NCBI GenBank assembly: GCA_937919825.1
Contig: CALFPA010000050.1
Span: 1 to 64,000, forward strand
Source of the DNA: an uncultured Spartobacteria bacterium
GTDB taxonomy: Bacteria > Verrucomicrobiota > Verrucomicrobiia > Chthoniobacterales > Terrimicrobiaceae
Length of the DNA stretch: 64,000 nucleotides
Direction of reading: 5' to 3'
Shown in pieces: positions 18,204-26,494 of the stretch. Both the position numbers and the translations under genes were made by a program. The notes under the pieces were generated by a model. That model saw nothing but the letters and a program-made list of their open reading frames with translations, had not been told where the DNA came from and ran no database searches. Positions within the stretch are counted from its first letter, which is position 1; each line of letters opens with the position of its first letter.

Positions 18204-19346
18204 TTAGGCCGGTTGCGGGGTGGGGAGCACTTGCCAGGTGTCGAGCCAGGCGCGCAGGGATTTGCGGAATTCCCCGGCCGCCTCTTGCACTTGCTTTTGG
18301 AGTTCAGCCATTTCGCGGCGGGATACTTCCTTTTGGCCGGCGAGGACGGCGCGGTATTCGACCAGCAATTCCTCCCAAGAGAGCAACGCCTCGTTCATTT
18401 GAGCGCGGGCGGATTCGACCATCGCATGGAACGAGTCGGCCACAGGCGTGGCTTGCAATTTCGCCTCGAGCTGGCGTTCGTGCTCCCGCACCTCGGCTTT
18501 GATGATTTTTTCCTCCGGCACGGTGCGGAGACCATGCGCGAGGCCGACTTTTTCGAGGAGCCAGATTGTCCATTTGGTAGGATCAAACTGCCAGGGCTTC
18601 ACACCGTTGCGATAATCGTGCTGAAATTCGTGGTGGAAGTTGTGGTAGCCCTCGCCAAATGTGAAAATCGCCATGAGCAGGCTGTCGCGTGCCGAGACAT
18701 TGCTGGAATACGGGCGCTTGCCGATCCAGTGGCATAGGGAATTGATGCAGAATGTCATGTGATGCACGAACACGACCCGAGCCACGCCGGCGATGAGGAA
18801 GGCTCCGAGTGCCGCGGTGGGTCCGCCATAGACCCAACCGATGGCCGTTGGCAGAACAAAGCTCATAAACATCGCGATCGGCACATAATATTCATGCTGG
18901 AGCCAGGCGAGTTTGTCTTTTTGCAAATCCCGCACCCAAGTGAGCGGCGATTCAGGGCCGCGACGGAAGAGCAGCCAGCCGATGTGAGCGTGGAAAAGAC
19001 CCCGGTTGATATCGTAGGGATCCTCTTCGTGATCCACATGTTTGTGGTGCCGGCGATGGTCCGCACACCAGCCAAGAGCGGAACCTTCGAAGGCCGCCGC
19101 ACCGAAAAGCAGCGTGTAGAGCCTCACGATCGGACTTGCTTGGAAGGTGAGGTGGGAAAAAAGCCGATGATAGCCCAGCGTGATGCTCATCGCCGTGGAG
19201 ATGGCGAAGAAAAGGAATAGTGCGATTTGGAAGAGATCGAGCCCGTAGTTCCAGAGATAATACGGGACCGCCGTGCAAGTAGTGGCAAAGGTTCCAATAA
19301 GAAACACACTGTTAGTAACCCGGATTTTGCGGAGTAGTTTTTTCAT
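18204..19346 (-). CDS. Acyl-CoA/fatty acid desaturase with C-terminal coiled coil
   Basis: 380-residue membrane di-iron enzyme that inserts a double bond (delta-9 type) into fatty acyl chains. The three histidine boxes are present: GYHRLFSH, DHRRHHKHVDHEEDP, and EGYHNFHHEF. Several TM helices surround them. After the last box the protein carries about 100 residues rich in charged heptads (EREHERQLEAKLQ onward, MAELQKQVQEAAGEFRKSL) that look like a coiled coil and are not part of the standard enzyme. Convergent with the TPR gene. Confidence 0.92.
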   Translation of the reverse strand: MKKLLRKIRVTNSVFLIGTFATTCTAVPYYLWNYGLDLFQIALFLFFAISTAMSITLGYHRLFSHLTFQASPIVRLYTLLFGAAAFEGSALGWCADHRRHHKHVDHEEDPYDINRGLFHAHIGWLLFRRGPESPLTWVRDLQKDKLAWLQHEYYVPIAMFMSFVLPTAIGWVYGGPTAALGAFLIAGVARVVFVHHMTFCINSLCHWIGKRPYSSNVSARDSLLMAIFTFGEGYHNFHHEFQHDYRNGVKPWQFDPTKWTIWLLEKVGLAHGLRTVPEEKIIKAEVREHERQLEAKLQATPVADSFHAMVESARAQMNEALLSWEELLVEYRAVLAGQKEVSRREMAELQKQVQEAAGEFRKSLRAWLDTWQVLPTPQPA

Positions 19347-19530
19347 GAAACAATAGGAGAGGTGCTGATGGGCTTGAAAACGAACGAGCTCAAATCATCG
19401 CTGATCCCCTAAGTAATGCAAGCCTGAGGGTAGGGAAAAGCCCCAGGAATCCGAAAGTCTCGCCTCGCGCGGGGACTCGGATCAACCCATGGATGGACAA
19501 TTTTGCGTTCGGCGTGGTATCCCAGACGGC

Positions 19531-21492
19531 ATGAGCACCCTCGACGCCTCGATCCAGCAAGCCGTCACGGACGGGAAACTTCTCTCCGAGTCCGCTAAAA
19601 ACATCCACGGCCTTCTCGCCAAAAGCTCGTCGCCGATCGATCGCGCCTCAATCGAGGAATTGGCCGCCGCTGGAAATTGGGCCGAGCTGAACAACCGCTT
19701 TTTCCGCACCCTCGCCTTCGGAACCGGCGGCTTGCGGGGCAAAACGATCGGCGCCGTCGTCACGAAAGCCGAGCAGGGTGCGCCCCAGCCACTCGGCCGT
19801 CCCGAGTTCGCCTGCGTGGGCACGAACGCAATGAATCCCTACAACATCAGCCGCGCCACCCAGGGGCTCGTGCATTATGTGAAGGAGCATTTCGCCAAGC
19901 ACGGCCGCGCCGGAAAACCCGCCGTCTGCCTCTGCCACGACACGCGGTTTTTCTCCCGCGAATTCGCCGAACTCGCCGCCAAAGTCATCACCGACCTCGG
20001 CTGCGACGCCTACCTTTTCGAGGGCCCGCGCTCCACGCCCGAGCTGTCCTTTGCCGTTCGCCATGTGAAGGCCCAGGCGGGTATTAACCTCACCGCCAGC
20101 CACAACCCGCCCGAATACAATGGCTACAAAGTTTACTTCGAGGACGGCTGCCAGGTCACAGAGCCCCACGCCTCTGCGATCATTGAAAAGGTCAACGCGG
20201 TCGAGAGCGAAAACTTCCCGGCGGTTCCCAAGGCCCAGCGCGGCCGTGTGATTCCCATGGGCGCCGAGATCGACGAGGCCTACATGGCCCGCCTCGCCAC
20301 GCTCCCGATCGACCCCGACCTCATCCGCCGCGAGAACTCGCTCAAGATCGTCTACACCCCGCTCCACGGCGTCGGCGGCGTGATCATCAAGCCGATGCTC
20401 GCGCGGTTGGGCTTCCAGTGTGACGCCGTCGCCGAGCAGGAAATTCCCGACGGGCGCTTTCCAACCGTCAAATCCCCGAACCCCGAGAACGCCGAGGCGC
20501 TTTCCATGGCCATCGCGCAAGCCGACCGCACCGGGGCCGATCTCGTCATTGCCACCGATCCCGACGACGACCGCATGGGCATCGCCGCCCGCAACGCCGC
20601 CGGGGAAATGGAACTCCTCACCGGCAACCAGATCGGCTCGATTCTCGCGTGGTATCGCGCGTCGCGCTTTTTCGAGAAAGGCGTCCTCAACGACTCCAAC
20701 CGCTCACGCGGCGTGATCATCAAGACCTTCGTCACCACCGATCTTCAAAAAGCCATCGCTGAAAAATTCGGCCTCCGCTGCGTCGAGACGCTCACCGGTT
20801 TCAAATACATCGGCGAAAAACTCGGCAAATACGAAGCCGCCATTCCCGCCCAACTCCGCGCCGACTACACCGCACTCTCCGAGGAAACCACCCGCCGCCT
20901 GCGCCTTGAGCACTCGAGCTTTTATGTCTTCGGTGGCGAGGAGAGCTACGGCTACAGCGCCTCGGACTTCGTGCGCGACAAGGATGGCAACTCCGCCGCC
21001 GTCCTCATCGCCGAGGCCGCCGCCTACGCGAAATCCCAAAACCTCACGCTCGTCGGACTGCTCGACCGCATCTTCGCCGAGTTCGGCGTCTTTCTCGAGC
21101 GCGGCGAATCCCTCACGATGGACGGGGCCGCCGGAGCCGCGCAGATCAAAAAACTCGTCGAGTCCTACGCGTCGAACCCGCCCGCCGAAATCGACGGCGC
21201 GAAGGTCGTCGAAATCCTCAACTTCGCCACCGACACGATCCACGATGTCGAGGGCGACCGCATTCCCGCCGAGGCCATGTTGATGGTCACGCTCGCCGAC
21301 CGCCGCCGCGTGGCGATCCGCCCGTCCGGCACCGAGCCGAAAATCAAATACTACATGTTCGGTGCCAAAGTCCCCGAGGCCGGAAAATCCTTCACGCCCG
21401 CCGAGGTCGCCGAGGCCCGCGCGTCGGTCAAATCCTCCCTCGCGCGCTTGTGGGAAAACCTCTCAGCCGACGCGAAGACGCGGCTGGGGTAG
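19531..21492 (+). CDS. Phosphoglucomutase/phosphomannomutase family enzyme
   Basis: 653-residue alpha-D-phosphohexomutase, probably glucose 1-phosphate/6-phosphate (PgcA/PGM2-like subfamily with a long N-terminus). The four landmark loops are seen: FGTGGLRGKTIG near the N-terminus, the phosphoserine loop TASHNPPEYNGYKVY, the metal loop ATDPDDDRMGIA, the sugar loop GGEESYGYS, and the C-terminal phosphate loop RPSGTEPKIKYY. The ATG at 19531 (MSTLDASIQQ) is chosen. The frame extends to 19489 without good support. Monocistronic. Confidence 0.93.
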   Translation: MSTLDASIQQAVTDGKLLSESAKNIHGLLAKSSSPIDRASIEELAAAGNWAELNNRFFRTLAFGTGGLRGKTIGAVVTKAEQGAPQPLGRPEFACVGTNAMNPYNISRATQGLVHYVKEHFAKHGRAGKPAVCLCHDTRFFSREFAELAAKVITDLGCDAYLFEGPRSTPELSFAVRHVKAQAGINLTASHNPPEYNGYKVYFEDGCQVTEPHASAIIEKVNAVESENFPAVPKAQRGRVIPMGAEIDEAYMARLATLPIDPDLIRRENSLKIVYTPLHGVGGVIIKPMLARLGFQCDAVAEQEIPDGRFPTVKSPNPENAEALSMAIAQADRTGADLVIATDPDDDRMGIAARNAAGEMELLTGNQIGSILAWYRASRFFEKGVLNDSNRSRGVIIKTFVTTDLQKAIAEKFGLRCVETLTGFKYIGEKLGKYEAAIPAQLRADYTALSEETTRRLRLEHSSFYVFGGEESYGYSASDFVRDKDGNSAAVLIAEAAAYAKSQNLTLVGLLDRIFAEFGVFLERGESLTMDGAAGAAQIKKLVESYASNPPAEIDGAKVVEILNFATDTIHDVEGDRIPAEAMLMVTLADRRRVAIRPSGTEPKIKYYMFGAKVPEAGKSFTPAEVAEARASVKSSLARLWENLSADAKTRLG

Positions 21493-21499
21493 GTGCCGT

Positions 21500-21836
21500 C
21501 GAGAAGCCTCAGCGCGCTTGCGCTGCGGTGCCGGGCGCACGATGCGGTTGGAACCGGCGGCGGCTTTGACTTTCGAGATGAGTTCGCGCGCGAGGTCGGG
21601 GCTGAAAGTTTCCCCCGAGGGTTTGGCGAGAACATCTACCGCGCCGGCCTCGAGAGCTTGGAGGGCGTATTGGCCGAGTTGACAAATATGTTCGCTGGAA
21701 ACCTCAAATCCATGCTCTGCGACCGCAGCTACAATTGCACCCTCTCGATCCCGAGCGTCGTTCGCGGCGACAAAATCAGCATCTCCGGATGCTCGACTGC
21801 CTCGGCTTAGGCTTCGAGTAATCTCCAGACCCTTTT
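21500..21836 (-). pseudogene. Remnant resembling CheB methylesterase
   Basis: No intact gene lies between the phosphoglucomutase and the antiporter. The minus strand translates, directly after the antiporter stop, to a stretch ending EHICQLGQYALQALEAGAVDVLAKP followed by SGETFSPDLARELISKVKAAAGSN and RIVRPAP. ALEAGAVDVLAKP plus the following helix is a hallmark of the end of the CheB receiver domain and its linker. There is no start, no receiver Asp and no methylesterase domain. I read it as the decayed middle of a cheB gene. Confidence 0.5.
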
Positions 21837-23546
21837 TTAAATTTCGTTGGTCATATTAAAAGCGCCGAGAGCTTGGCGCACCACGGCGCGACCGCTCTCC
21901 GCCTCGTCGAGAATCGCCAAGTCCGCGCCCATGGAAACGAGTTTGTCTGCCTCGGAGCTGAACTTCGTGCGCACCAGAATCGCGATGGAGGGGTTTCTCT
22001 CCCTGATGAACTGGATCGCGGGGGCAATTTCCATCGTGGAGGGAAAGGTGAACGCCACAAGCCGCGCTCGCTGCACCCCCGCGAGGTCCCACACTTCCTG
22101 TTGAAGGGAGTCGGCAAAGAGCGCCGGTTGCTTCTCCTCATGGAGTTGATGCACCGTATCGGCATTCAATTCGATCACGAGGGAGGGGATGCCATGATCC
22201 GCCAGCGCAGAGGCCAAGTCGCGACCGACCGGGCCATAGCCGCAAATAATCGCGTGGTTTTCGAGTTCCTTCACTCGCTGGGAAGGAATGGCTGCCACGG
22301 ATGGCACATCCATCCACTTTTGGGTGTGGCTCTCAAGCCAGCCGCCCACGGGTTTGGCGAAACGAATGAGCACCGGCACAGCGGCCATTGAGAGGGCCAT
22401 TGCTGCCATGAGGGCCTGTCGAGTCCCATCAGGCCAAACCGCCGCCTCGGGGGTTTTCGCCAAAAGCACGAGAGAGAATTCGCCCGCGCTGCCGAGCCCG
22501 ATCGCGGCGATCGTCGCCGCACGCCAAGAGAGCCCCATGAACCTGGCGATGCCACCGATCAGGAGGGCCTTGCCAACGATCAGACCCGTAGCAATCGCAA
22601 GGATGAGTTGCCATTCCTGCACCGCCACGCCGAGATCGATGCCCAACCCGACCGAAACAAAGAAAATGGTAAGAAACAAATCCTTCAACGGAGCAATATC
22701 CGAGAGGATGCGGTGTTTGTAGATACATTCGCTGACCGCCAGGCCCGCGACGAAAGCTCCCAGCACCAGGCTCAAATCCATCAGCGCCGCGAGAAACGCG
22801 ACCCCGAGACATAGCCCCACCACCGTGAGGGTGAAGAGCTCCCGACTCCTCGTCGCAGCCACCGCGCGCAGGAGCCGGGGAATGACATATCGCGCCAAAG
22901 CGATCGCGATCGCCACAAAAGCCACCCCCTTGCCGAGTGTGATCGCAAGCATCGGCCCCAAGCCATTTTCTCCTCGGCCCAGGAAGAGCCCCGGCAGCAG
23001 CACTAGAAAAACGATGATGAAAATATCCTGAAAAATCGCCACCCCCAGCGCCATCCTTGCGCCGGAACTCGCCGAGACGCCCATGTCTTGGTAGAGCTTC
23101 ACGCTTATCGCCGTGGAACTCAGCGCACACGCCACCGCCACCACGACCGATAGCGCGATATCCAACCCCAACAGCCAGTGCGAAGCCGCACCCGCAGCCG
23201 CCATTGTCACCAGCATCTGCGCCGCACCACCAAGAAACGCATACCGCCGCAGATGCCTCAACTCCCCGAGCGAAAATTCCATCCCCAGCACGAACAAGAG
23301 CAACATCACGCCCACCTCGGACATTGTCGCCACCGCCTCCCGCGCCTCGGCGCCAGCGACCATCTCGAGCAACCCGGAATTGGCTATCGCCAGCCCGCAC
23401 AAAAAATACGCCACCAGCAAGGACTGCCGCAGCTTCAGAAGGATCAGCGACGCCACCACCACGCCGACAAACATCAGCGCGAGCAGCGAAAACATCGCCG
23501 GAGCCCCAGCCGCCACCATCGGCGCGATTGTATTCCCGAAAATCAT
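21837..23546 (-). CDS. CPA2 cation:proton antiporter with RCK domain (KefB/KefC-like)
   Basis: 569-residue inner-membrane protein of the monovalent cation:proton antiporter-2 family. A 12-13 helix exchanger domain (EVGVMLLLFVLGMEFSLGEL, ALSSTAISVKLYQDMG, FFVSVGLGIDLGV) is followed by a cytosolic TrkA-N/RCK domain beginning NHAIICGYGPVGRDLA, with the NAD-binding GxGxxG, near residue 430. It likely exchanges K+ or Na+ for protons in pH or stress response. The start at 23546 (MIFGNTIAPM) leads straight into the first helix. The first in-frame start is at 23585. Confidence 0.9.
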   Translation of the reverse strand: MIFGNTIAPMVAAGAPAMFSLLALMFVGVVVASLILLKLRQSLLVAYFLCGLAIANSGLLEMVAGAEAREAVATMSEVGVMLLLFVLGMEFSLGELRHLRRYAFLGGAAQMLVTMAAAGAASHWLLGLDIALSVVVAVACALSSTAISVKLYQDMGVSASSGARMALGVAIFQDIFIIVFLVLLPGLFLGRGENGLGPMLAITLGKGVAFVAIAIALARYVIPRLLRAVAATRSRELFTLTVVGLCLGVAFLAALMDLSLVLGAFVAGLAVSECIYKHRILSDIAPLKDLFLTIFFVSVGLGIDLGVAVQEWQLILAIATGLIVGKALLIGGIARFMGLSWRAATIAAIGLGSAGEFSLVLLAKTPEAAVWPDGTRQALMAAMALSMAAVPVLIRFAKPVGGWLESHTQKWMDVPSVAAIPSQRVKELENHAIICGYGPVGRDLASALADHGIPSLVIELNADTVHQLHEEKQPALFADSLQQEVWDLAGVQRARLVAFTFPSTMEIAPAIQFIRERNPSIAILVRTKFSSEADKLVSMGADLAILDEAESGRAVVRQALGAFNMTNEI

Positions 23547-23699
23547 CCCAGCCCTTTTAATCTCTGCTTCAGGCCTTCCCATCAAGTCAGGTCTTCTGGG
23601 CCGTGCCTCCTCCCAGCCATTCTCCCTTCCAGCGGATAGGCTCCCAGCTCTCGTCTAGCTCCGCCCACGCGGTCGATCACAGCGCCTTCGGCGAAGGGC

Positions 23700-24986
23700 T
23701 CAGCCGATCTTGAACGCCTCTCGGAGCTCTTGAATCACGGCGTCGGACATTTTGCTGACCTGCCCGATCGCGGTGGCGTTGATCACCGCCTCGGCGGTGG
23801 ATTCCAGCACCTCGAGCCGGTCGAACACATCCAACACACTCCCGCCTGTCACCAGCACGCCGTCGTTTTCCAAAATCGCGGCCGGCGAGGCGGCGGTGAT
23901 GTGATCCGCGATGCGGTCGTCGGTGCCGTATTGCAGGCCGTGCGGCACGCGGCCGACCTCGCGCAGGAAGACATAGCTCTCCGGGATTGTGCGGCTGTCG
24001 AACTCCGAATCGGTGATGCTGAACGCCGTGGCATTCACCGGATGGCTCATCACGATCGCCTGCACATGAGGGTGCTTGCGGTAAATCGCACGGTGCGCGG
24101 GCAGCACACGGCTGGGAAATTTCCCCGCCTCCGCCTCGCCGTCCTTCACCAGCACGAAATCCTTAATGCCCAGCAATTCGCGGTCCCGCCCGGTCGGCGT
24201 GATCAAGATCGAGTCGCCATCCACCCGCGCCGAAAAGCTCCCCTCGGTGCTGATGAAAAGCCGCTGACGACACCCGCGCCGCAGGAAAAGCTGAAGCTGC
24301 CGGCGCAATTCCTGCTCGCGGCCGCACGCCTCGCCGGGCTGGTATTTTCCGCAGGCGGTTTTCCGGTTTTGCGTGAGCGTGAGTTGCTCCGCCGAGAGCG
24401 TCCGGATTTTTCCGATCTGGTTGCCTTTGATGATGGTTTTCGCCGCAAACTCGAAGGCCTCGAAACGCTGGAACGCCTGCGAGAGCGAGGCGCCGCCGAC
24501 CACCACGCCGTGGTTCTCGAGGATCACGCTGTCGTTTCCCTGCTCAAACGCCGCCGCGATTTTCTCACCGAGCTGCGCACTCCCCGGCAGCGCGTAGGGC
24601 GCGAACCCCGTGCGTCCGCATACCGAGTTCGCTTGATGGAACACCCGCGTGTCCGGCACCTCGCGGCAAATGCTGAAAGCCACCAGCGCCACCGGATGCG
24701 CATGCACAATCGCGCGAATGTCGGGCCGCACGGCATAGACCGCCTTGTGAAACGGAAATTCCGACGACGGCGGATGCGGCCCATCCACCGAGCCATCGGG
24801 CTTCACCCGCACGATGTCATTCCGCGTGAGGCTGCCCTTGTCCACCCGCGCCGGCGTGATCCAAATATCGCCTCCGGGTTCGCGAATCGAAAGGTTCCCG
24901 CCCGAAGTGGTCGTCATCCGGTAGCGGTAAATCCGCTCCATGGTCGCCATAATTTCGTCGCGTGGGTGGGTGAGTTGTCGGTTCAT
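23700..24986 (-). CDS. Tandem class II aldolase/adducin protein, second domain degenerate
   Basis: 428 residues holding two class II aldolase/adducin domains in a row. The first (about 1-200) keeps the metal site of L-fuculose-phosphate aldolase-like enzymes: the acidic residue in PSSEFPFH, both histidines of VHAHPVA, and the third in ENHGVVV. The second (about 230-428) aligns through [19 protein letters not shown] and [10 protein letters not shown] but has lost the acid and two of three histidines. So one catalytic and one structural or regulatory half is likely. The substrate (a sugar phosphate or related ketone) is unknown. Isolated gene. Confidence 0.85.
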   Translation of the reverse strand: MNRQLTHPRDEIMATMERIYRYRMTTTSGGNLSIREPGGDIWITPARVDKGSLTRNDIVRVKPDGSVDGPHPPSSEFPFHKAVYAVRPDIRAIVHAHPVALVAFSICREVPDTRVFHQANSVCGRTGFAPYALPGSAQLGEKIAAAFEQGNDSVILENHGVVVGGASLSQAFQRFEAFEFAAKTIIKGNQIGKIRTLSAEQLTLTQNRKTACGKYQPGEACGREQELRRQLQLFLRRGCRQRLFISTEGSFSARVDGDSILITPTGRDRELLGIKDFVLVKDGEAEAGKFPSRVLPAHRAIYRKHPHVQAIVMSHPVNATAFSITDSEFDSRTIPESYVFLREVGRVPHGLQYGTDDRIADHITAASPAAILENDGVLVTGGSVLDVFDRLEVLESTAEAVINATAIGQVSKMSDAVIQELREAFKIG

Positions 24987-25069
24987 GGGTGAGGTTAGAA
25001 TAGACCGCCGACAAGCAAGAAGGCGGGTGGGGAAATGTCAATCTCCCGCGCCGGTTCAGCTCGGGATTA

Positions 25070-25435
25070 TTACACCTGATAGGGAATCCTGATGTCGGGC
25101 CACTCTTGTTTCAGCTCCTTGCTGTTGCGCGAAACCAGGATGCAGCCTTGCGTGCGGGCGGTGGCGTAGACCATTGCGTCGGGAATTTTCAGGCGGTATT
25201 TTTTTCGAATCTCAATGGTCTGGTTCGCGATCTCGGCGGACAAATTCAGGATTTCAAAAGTGCCGAGAAATCCCCGGATCGCATTCTCCTCGGCGGAGCT
25301 TTTGGCCCCAACCAAAACCTCGATGAAGGAAATGACGCTGATCTGCCGGGTAGTGTAGTGGGCGAGTTCGGTCCTCGCGGCTTCGATTCCATTCAGGTAA
25401 TCGATGAGAATATTGGTATCGAAAACGGCCTTCAT
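25070..25435 (-). CDS. vapC: PIN-domain ribonuclease toxin (VapC-like)
   Basis: 121-residue PIN nuclease, expected to cleave RNA when free of its antitoxin. The acidic site is seen in VFDTNILIDYLNG, in the middle Glu of SFIEVLVG, and in KIPDAMVYATA. The ATG at 25435 overlaps the antitoxin stop (ATGA). The two form a standard type II toxin-antitoxin pair. Confidence 0.9.
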   Translation of the reverse strand: MKAVFDTNILIDYLNGIEAARTELAHYTTRQISVISFIEVLVGAKSSAEENAIRGFLGTFEILNLSAEIANQTIEIRKKYRLKIPDAMVYATARTQGCILVSRNSKELKQEWPDIRIPYQV

Positions 25436-25668
25436 CGGCCCTCCCATTCCTCGCGCAGCGCGTTCTGATAATCGACTCCATCCATTTTTCTACTTTTCCA
25501 AATCCCGAAAGCAGCCTCCGAGGGCGGGAGGGATTTCAACTTTAAAAAATCTGCAATCGCCTCACGGATAAGAGCTGCTCGAGATTGGTGGTTTGTGGTT
25601 CCGAGCCGGTCCAGGGATTCAATGAACTGGTCGGGGATATCAACGATGGTTCGCACAGGCGATATCAT
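25432..25668 (-). CDS. Ribbon-helix-helix antitoxin
   Basis: 78-residue protein with a ribbon-helix-helix (CopG/MetJ-type) N-terminus (RTIVDIPDQFIESLDRLG, then SRAALIREAIADFL) and a C-terminal tail that would wrap the toxin. It precedes and overlaps the PIN toxin gene. Two direct repeats at its start probably form its own operator. Confidence 0.88.
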   Translation of the reverse strand: MISPVRTIVDIPDQFIESLDRLGTTNHQSRAALIREAIADFLKLKSLPPSEAAFGIWKSRKMDGVDYQNALREEWEGR

Positions 25669-25680
25669 ACATCGATATCA
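25660..25680. promoter_or_regulatory. Putative operator of the toxin-antitoxin pair
   Basis: The 8-base word CGATATCA occurs twice in direct orientation (25660-25667 and 25673-25680), 13 bases apart, and each holds the palindrome GATATC. The first overlaps the antitoxin ATG. Spaced short repeats at the start are typical of RHH autoregulation. Confidence 0.45.
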
Positions 25681-25709
25681 CTCATCGGCAACCTGATTTT
25701 CTGAGGGGA

Positions 25710-25813
25710 TTGACCACAGAGGACACAGAGAGCACAGAGGAGGAGCTTTTAGGTATACAAAGAATCCAAGCCTGCTGCTCCCTCTCCGTGTTCTCTGTGT
25801 CCTCTGTGGTTAA
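25710..25813. repeat. Palindromic dispersed repeat, copy 1
   Basis: A 104-base element bounded by TTGACCACAGAGGACACAGA and its near-perfect inverted counterpart TCTGTGTCCTCTGTGGTTAA, with about 40 different bases between. A second copy with the same ends lies at 37823-37926. Read from its left end it gives [11 protein letters not shown], a sequence often seen in spurious predicted proteins. It could fold into a long hairpin. Confidence 0.85.
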
Positions 25814-25846
25814 ATTCTTCATATACGCATCTGCACACGGCGAGCG

Positions 25847-26494
25847 TCACTGGAGTTCGGCGGTTTCGATGGCCGAGACGGCGCCGTTGAAAAACCATGC
25901 GAGGCGTTTTTTGTGGATGGGTTCGGCGGGAGTATTCGCGGCCCACGAGGCGCCAGCGACGCGCGGGTGCTGGCGGTCGGCATCCGAAAATCCCCACACA
26001 TTCGCGGGGATCGATCCCAAGCGCAACGGGCCGGAGCCGTCATTGGCGGCTAGCGAACCCCAGGGATTGATCGTCGCATTGCCACTCGCGAACGCCATGT
26101 TCATCACGAAAGTGCGCGAGGTGGAGAGCGAGGCGGCGGGCATGATTCTTCGGTAGGCAGGAGGCACAAAGAGGTCCATGACTACAGGCTTGGCGGGAGT
26201 TTCGAGGCCGAGATACGGGGCGAGTTCGCGCACGAGACGGCCAGCTCGGGCGGGGTCGAACTCGGCGAGTTGGCCAGGCCAAAGCGGGCCTGGGAGTTGA
26301 CTGTCTTTATCGGCGGCGTAGCTGGCAATGGCGCTACCTATTTGGCGCATGTTCGAGATGGCTTTGGCTCGATCTCCTTGAGTCCGAGCGGCGCTTATGG
26401 CGGTCAATGCCAGCGCCGCGAGAATGGCGATAATTGCGATGGTGGCCAGCAATTCGATGAGAGTGAATCCTGCGCGCCTAGCGTGCCGTTTCAT
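25847..26494 (-). CDS. Type II secretion/pilin-like protein with prepilin N-terminus
   Basis: 215-residue protein beginning with a class III (prepilin) leader: basic RHARRAG then FTLIELLATIAIIAILAAL, with the peptidase site after Gly and the Glu at +5. A pseudopilin helix is followed by a soluble domain with FVMNMAFASGNATINPWG. Such G/H-domain-like pseudopilins are numerous in Verrucomicrobia and Planctomycetes and their single roles are unknown. Its ATG overlaps the stop of the sugar dehydrogenase gene (ATGA), so both are co-translated. Confidence 0.85.
   Translation of the reverse strand: MKRHARRAGFTLIELLATIAIIAILAALALTAISAARTQGDRAKAISNMRQIGSAIASYAADKDSQLPGPLWPGQLAEFDPARAGRLVRELAPYLGLETPAKPVVMDLFVPPAYRRIMPAASLSTSRTFVMNMAFASGNATINPWGSLAANDGSGPLRLGSIPANVWGFSDADRQHPRVAGASWAANTPAEPIHKKRLAWFFNGAVSAIETAELQ

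Noticed and set aside
25710-26156. Plus-strand open frame beginning [12 protein letters not shown]
   Set aside because: It starts in the palindromic repeat and then lies antisense to the pilin-like gene. Such frames come from the repeat and not from a real protein.
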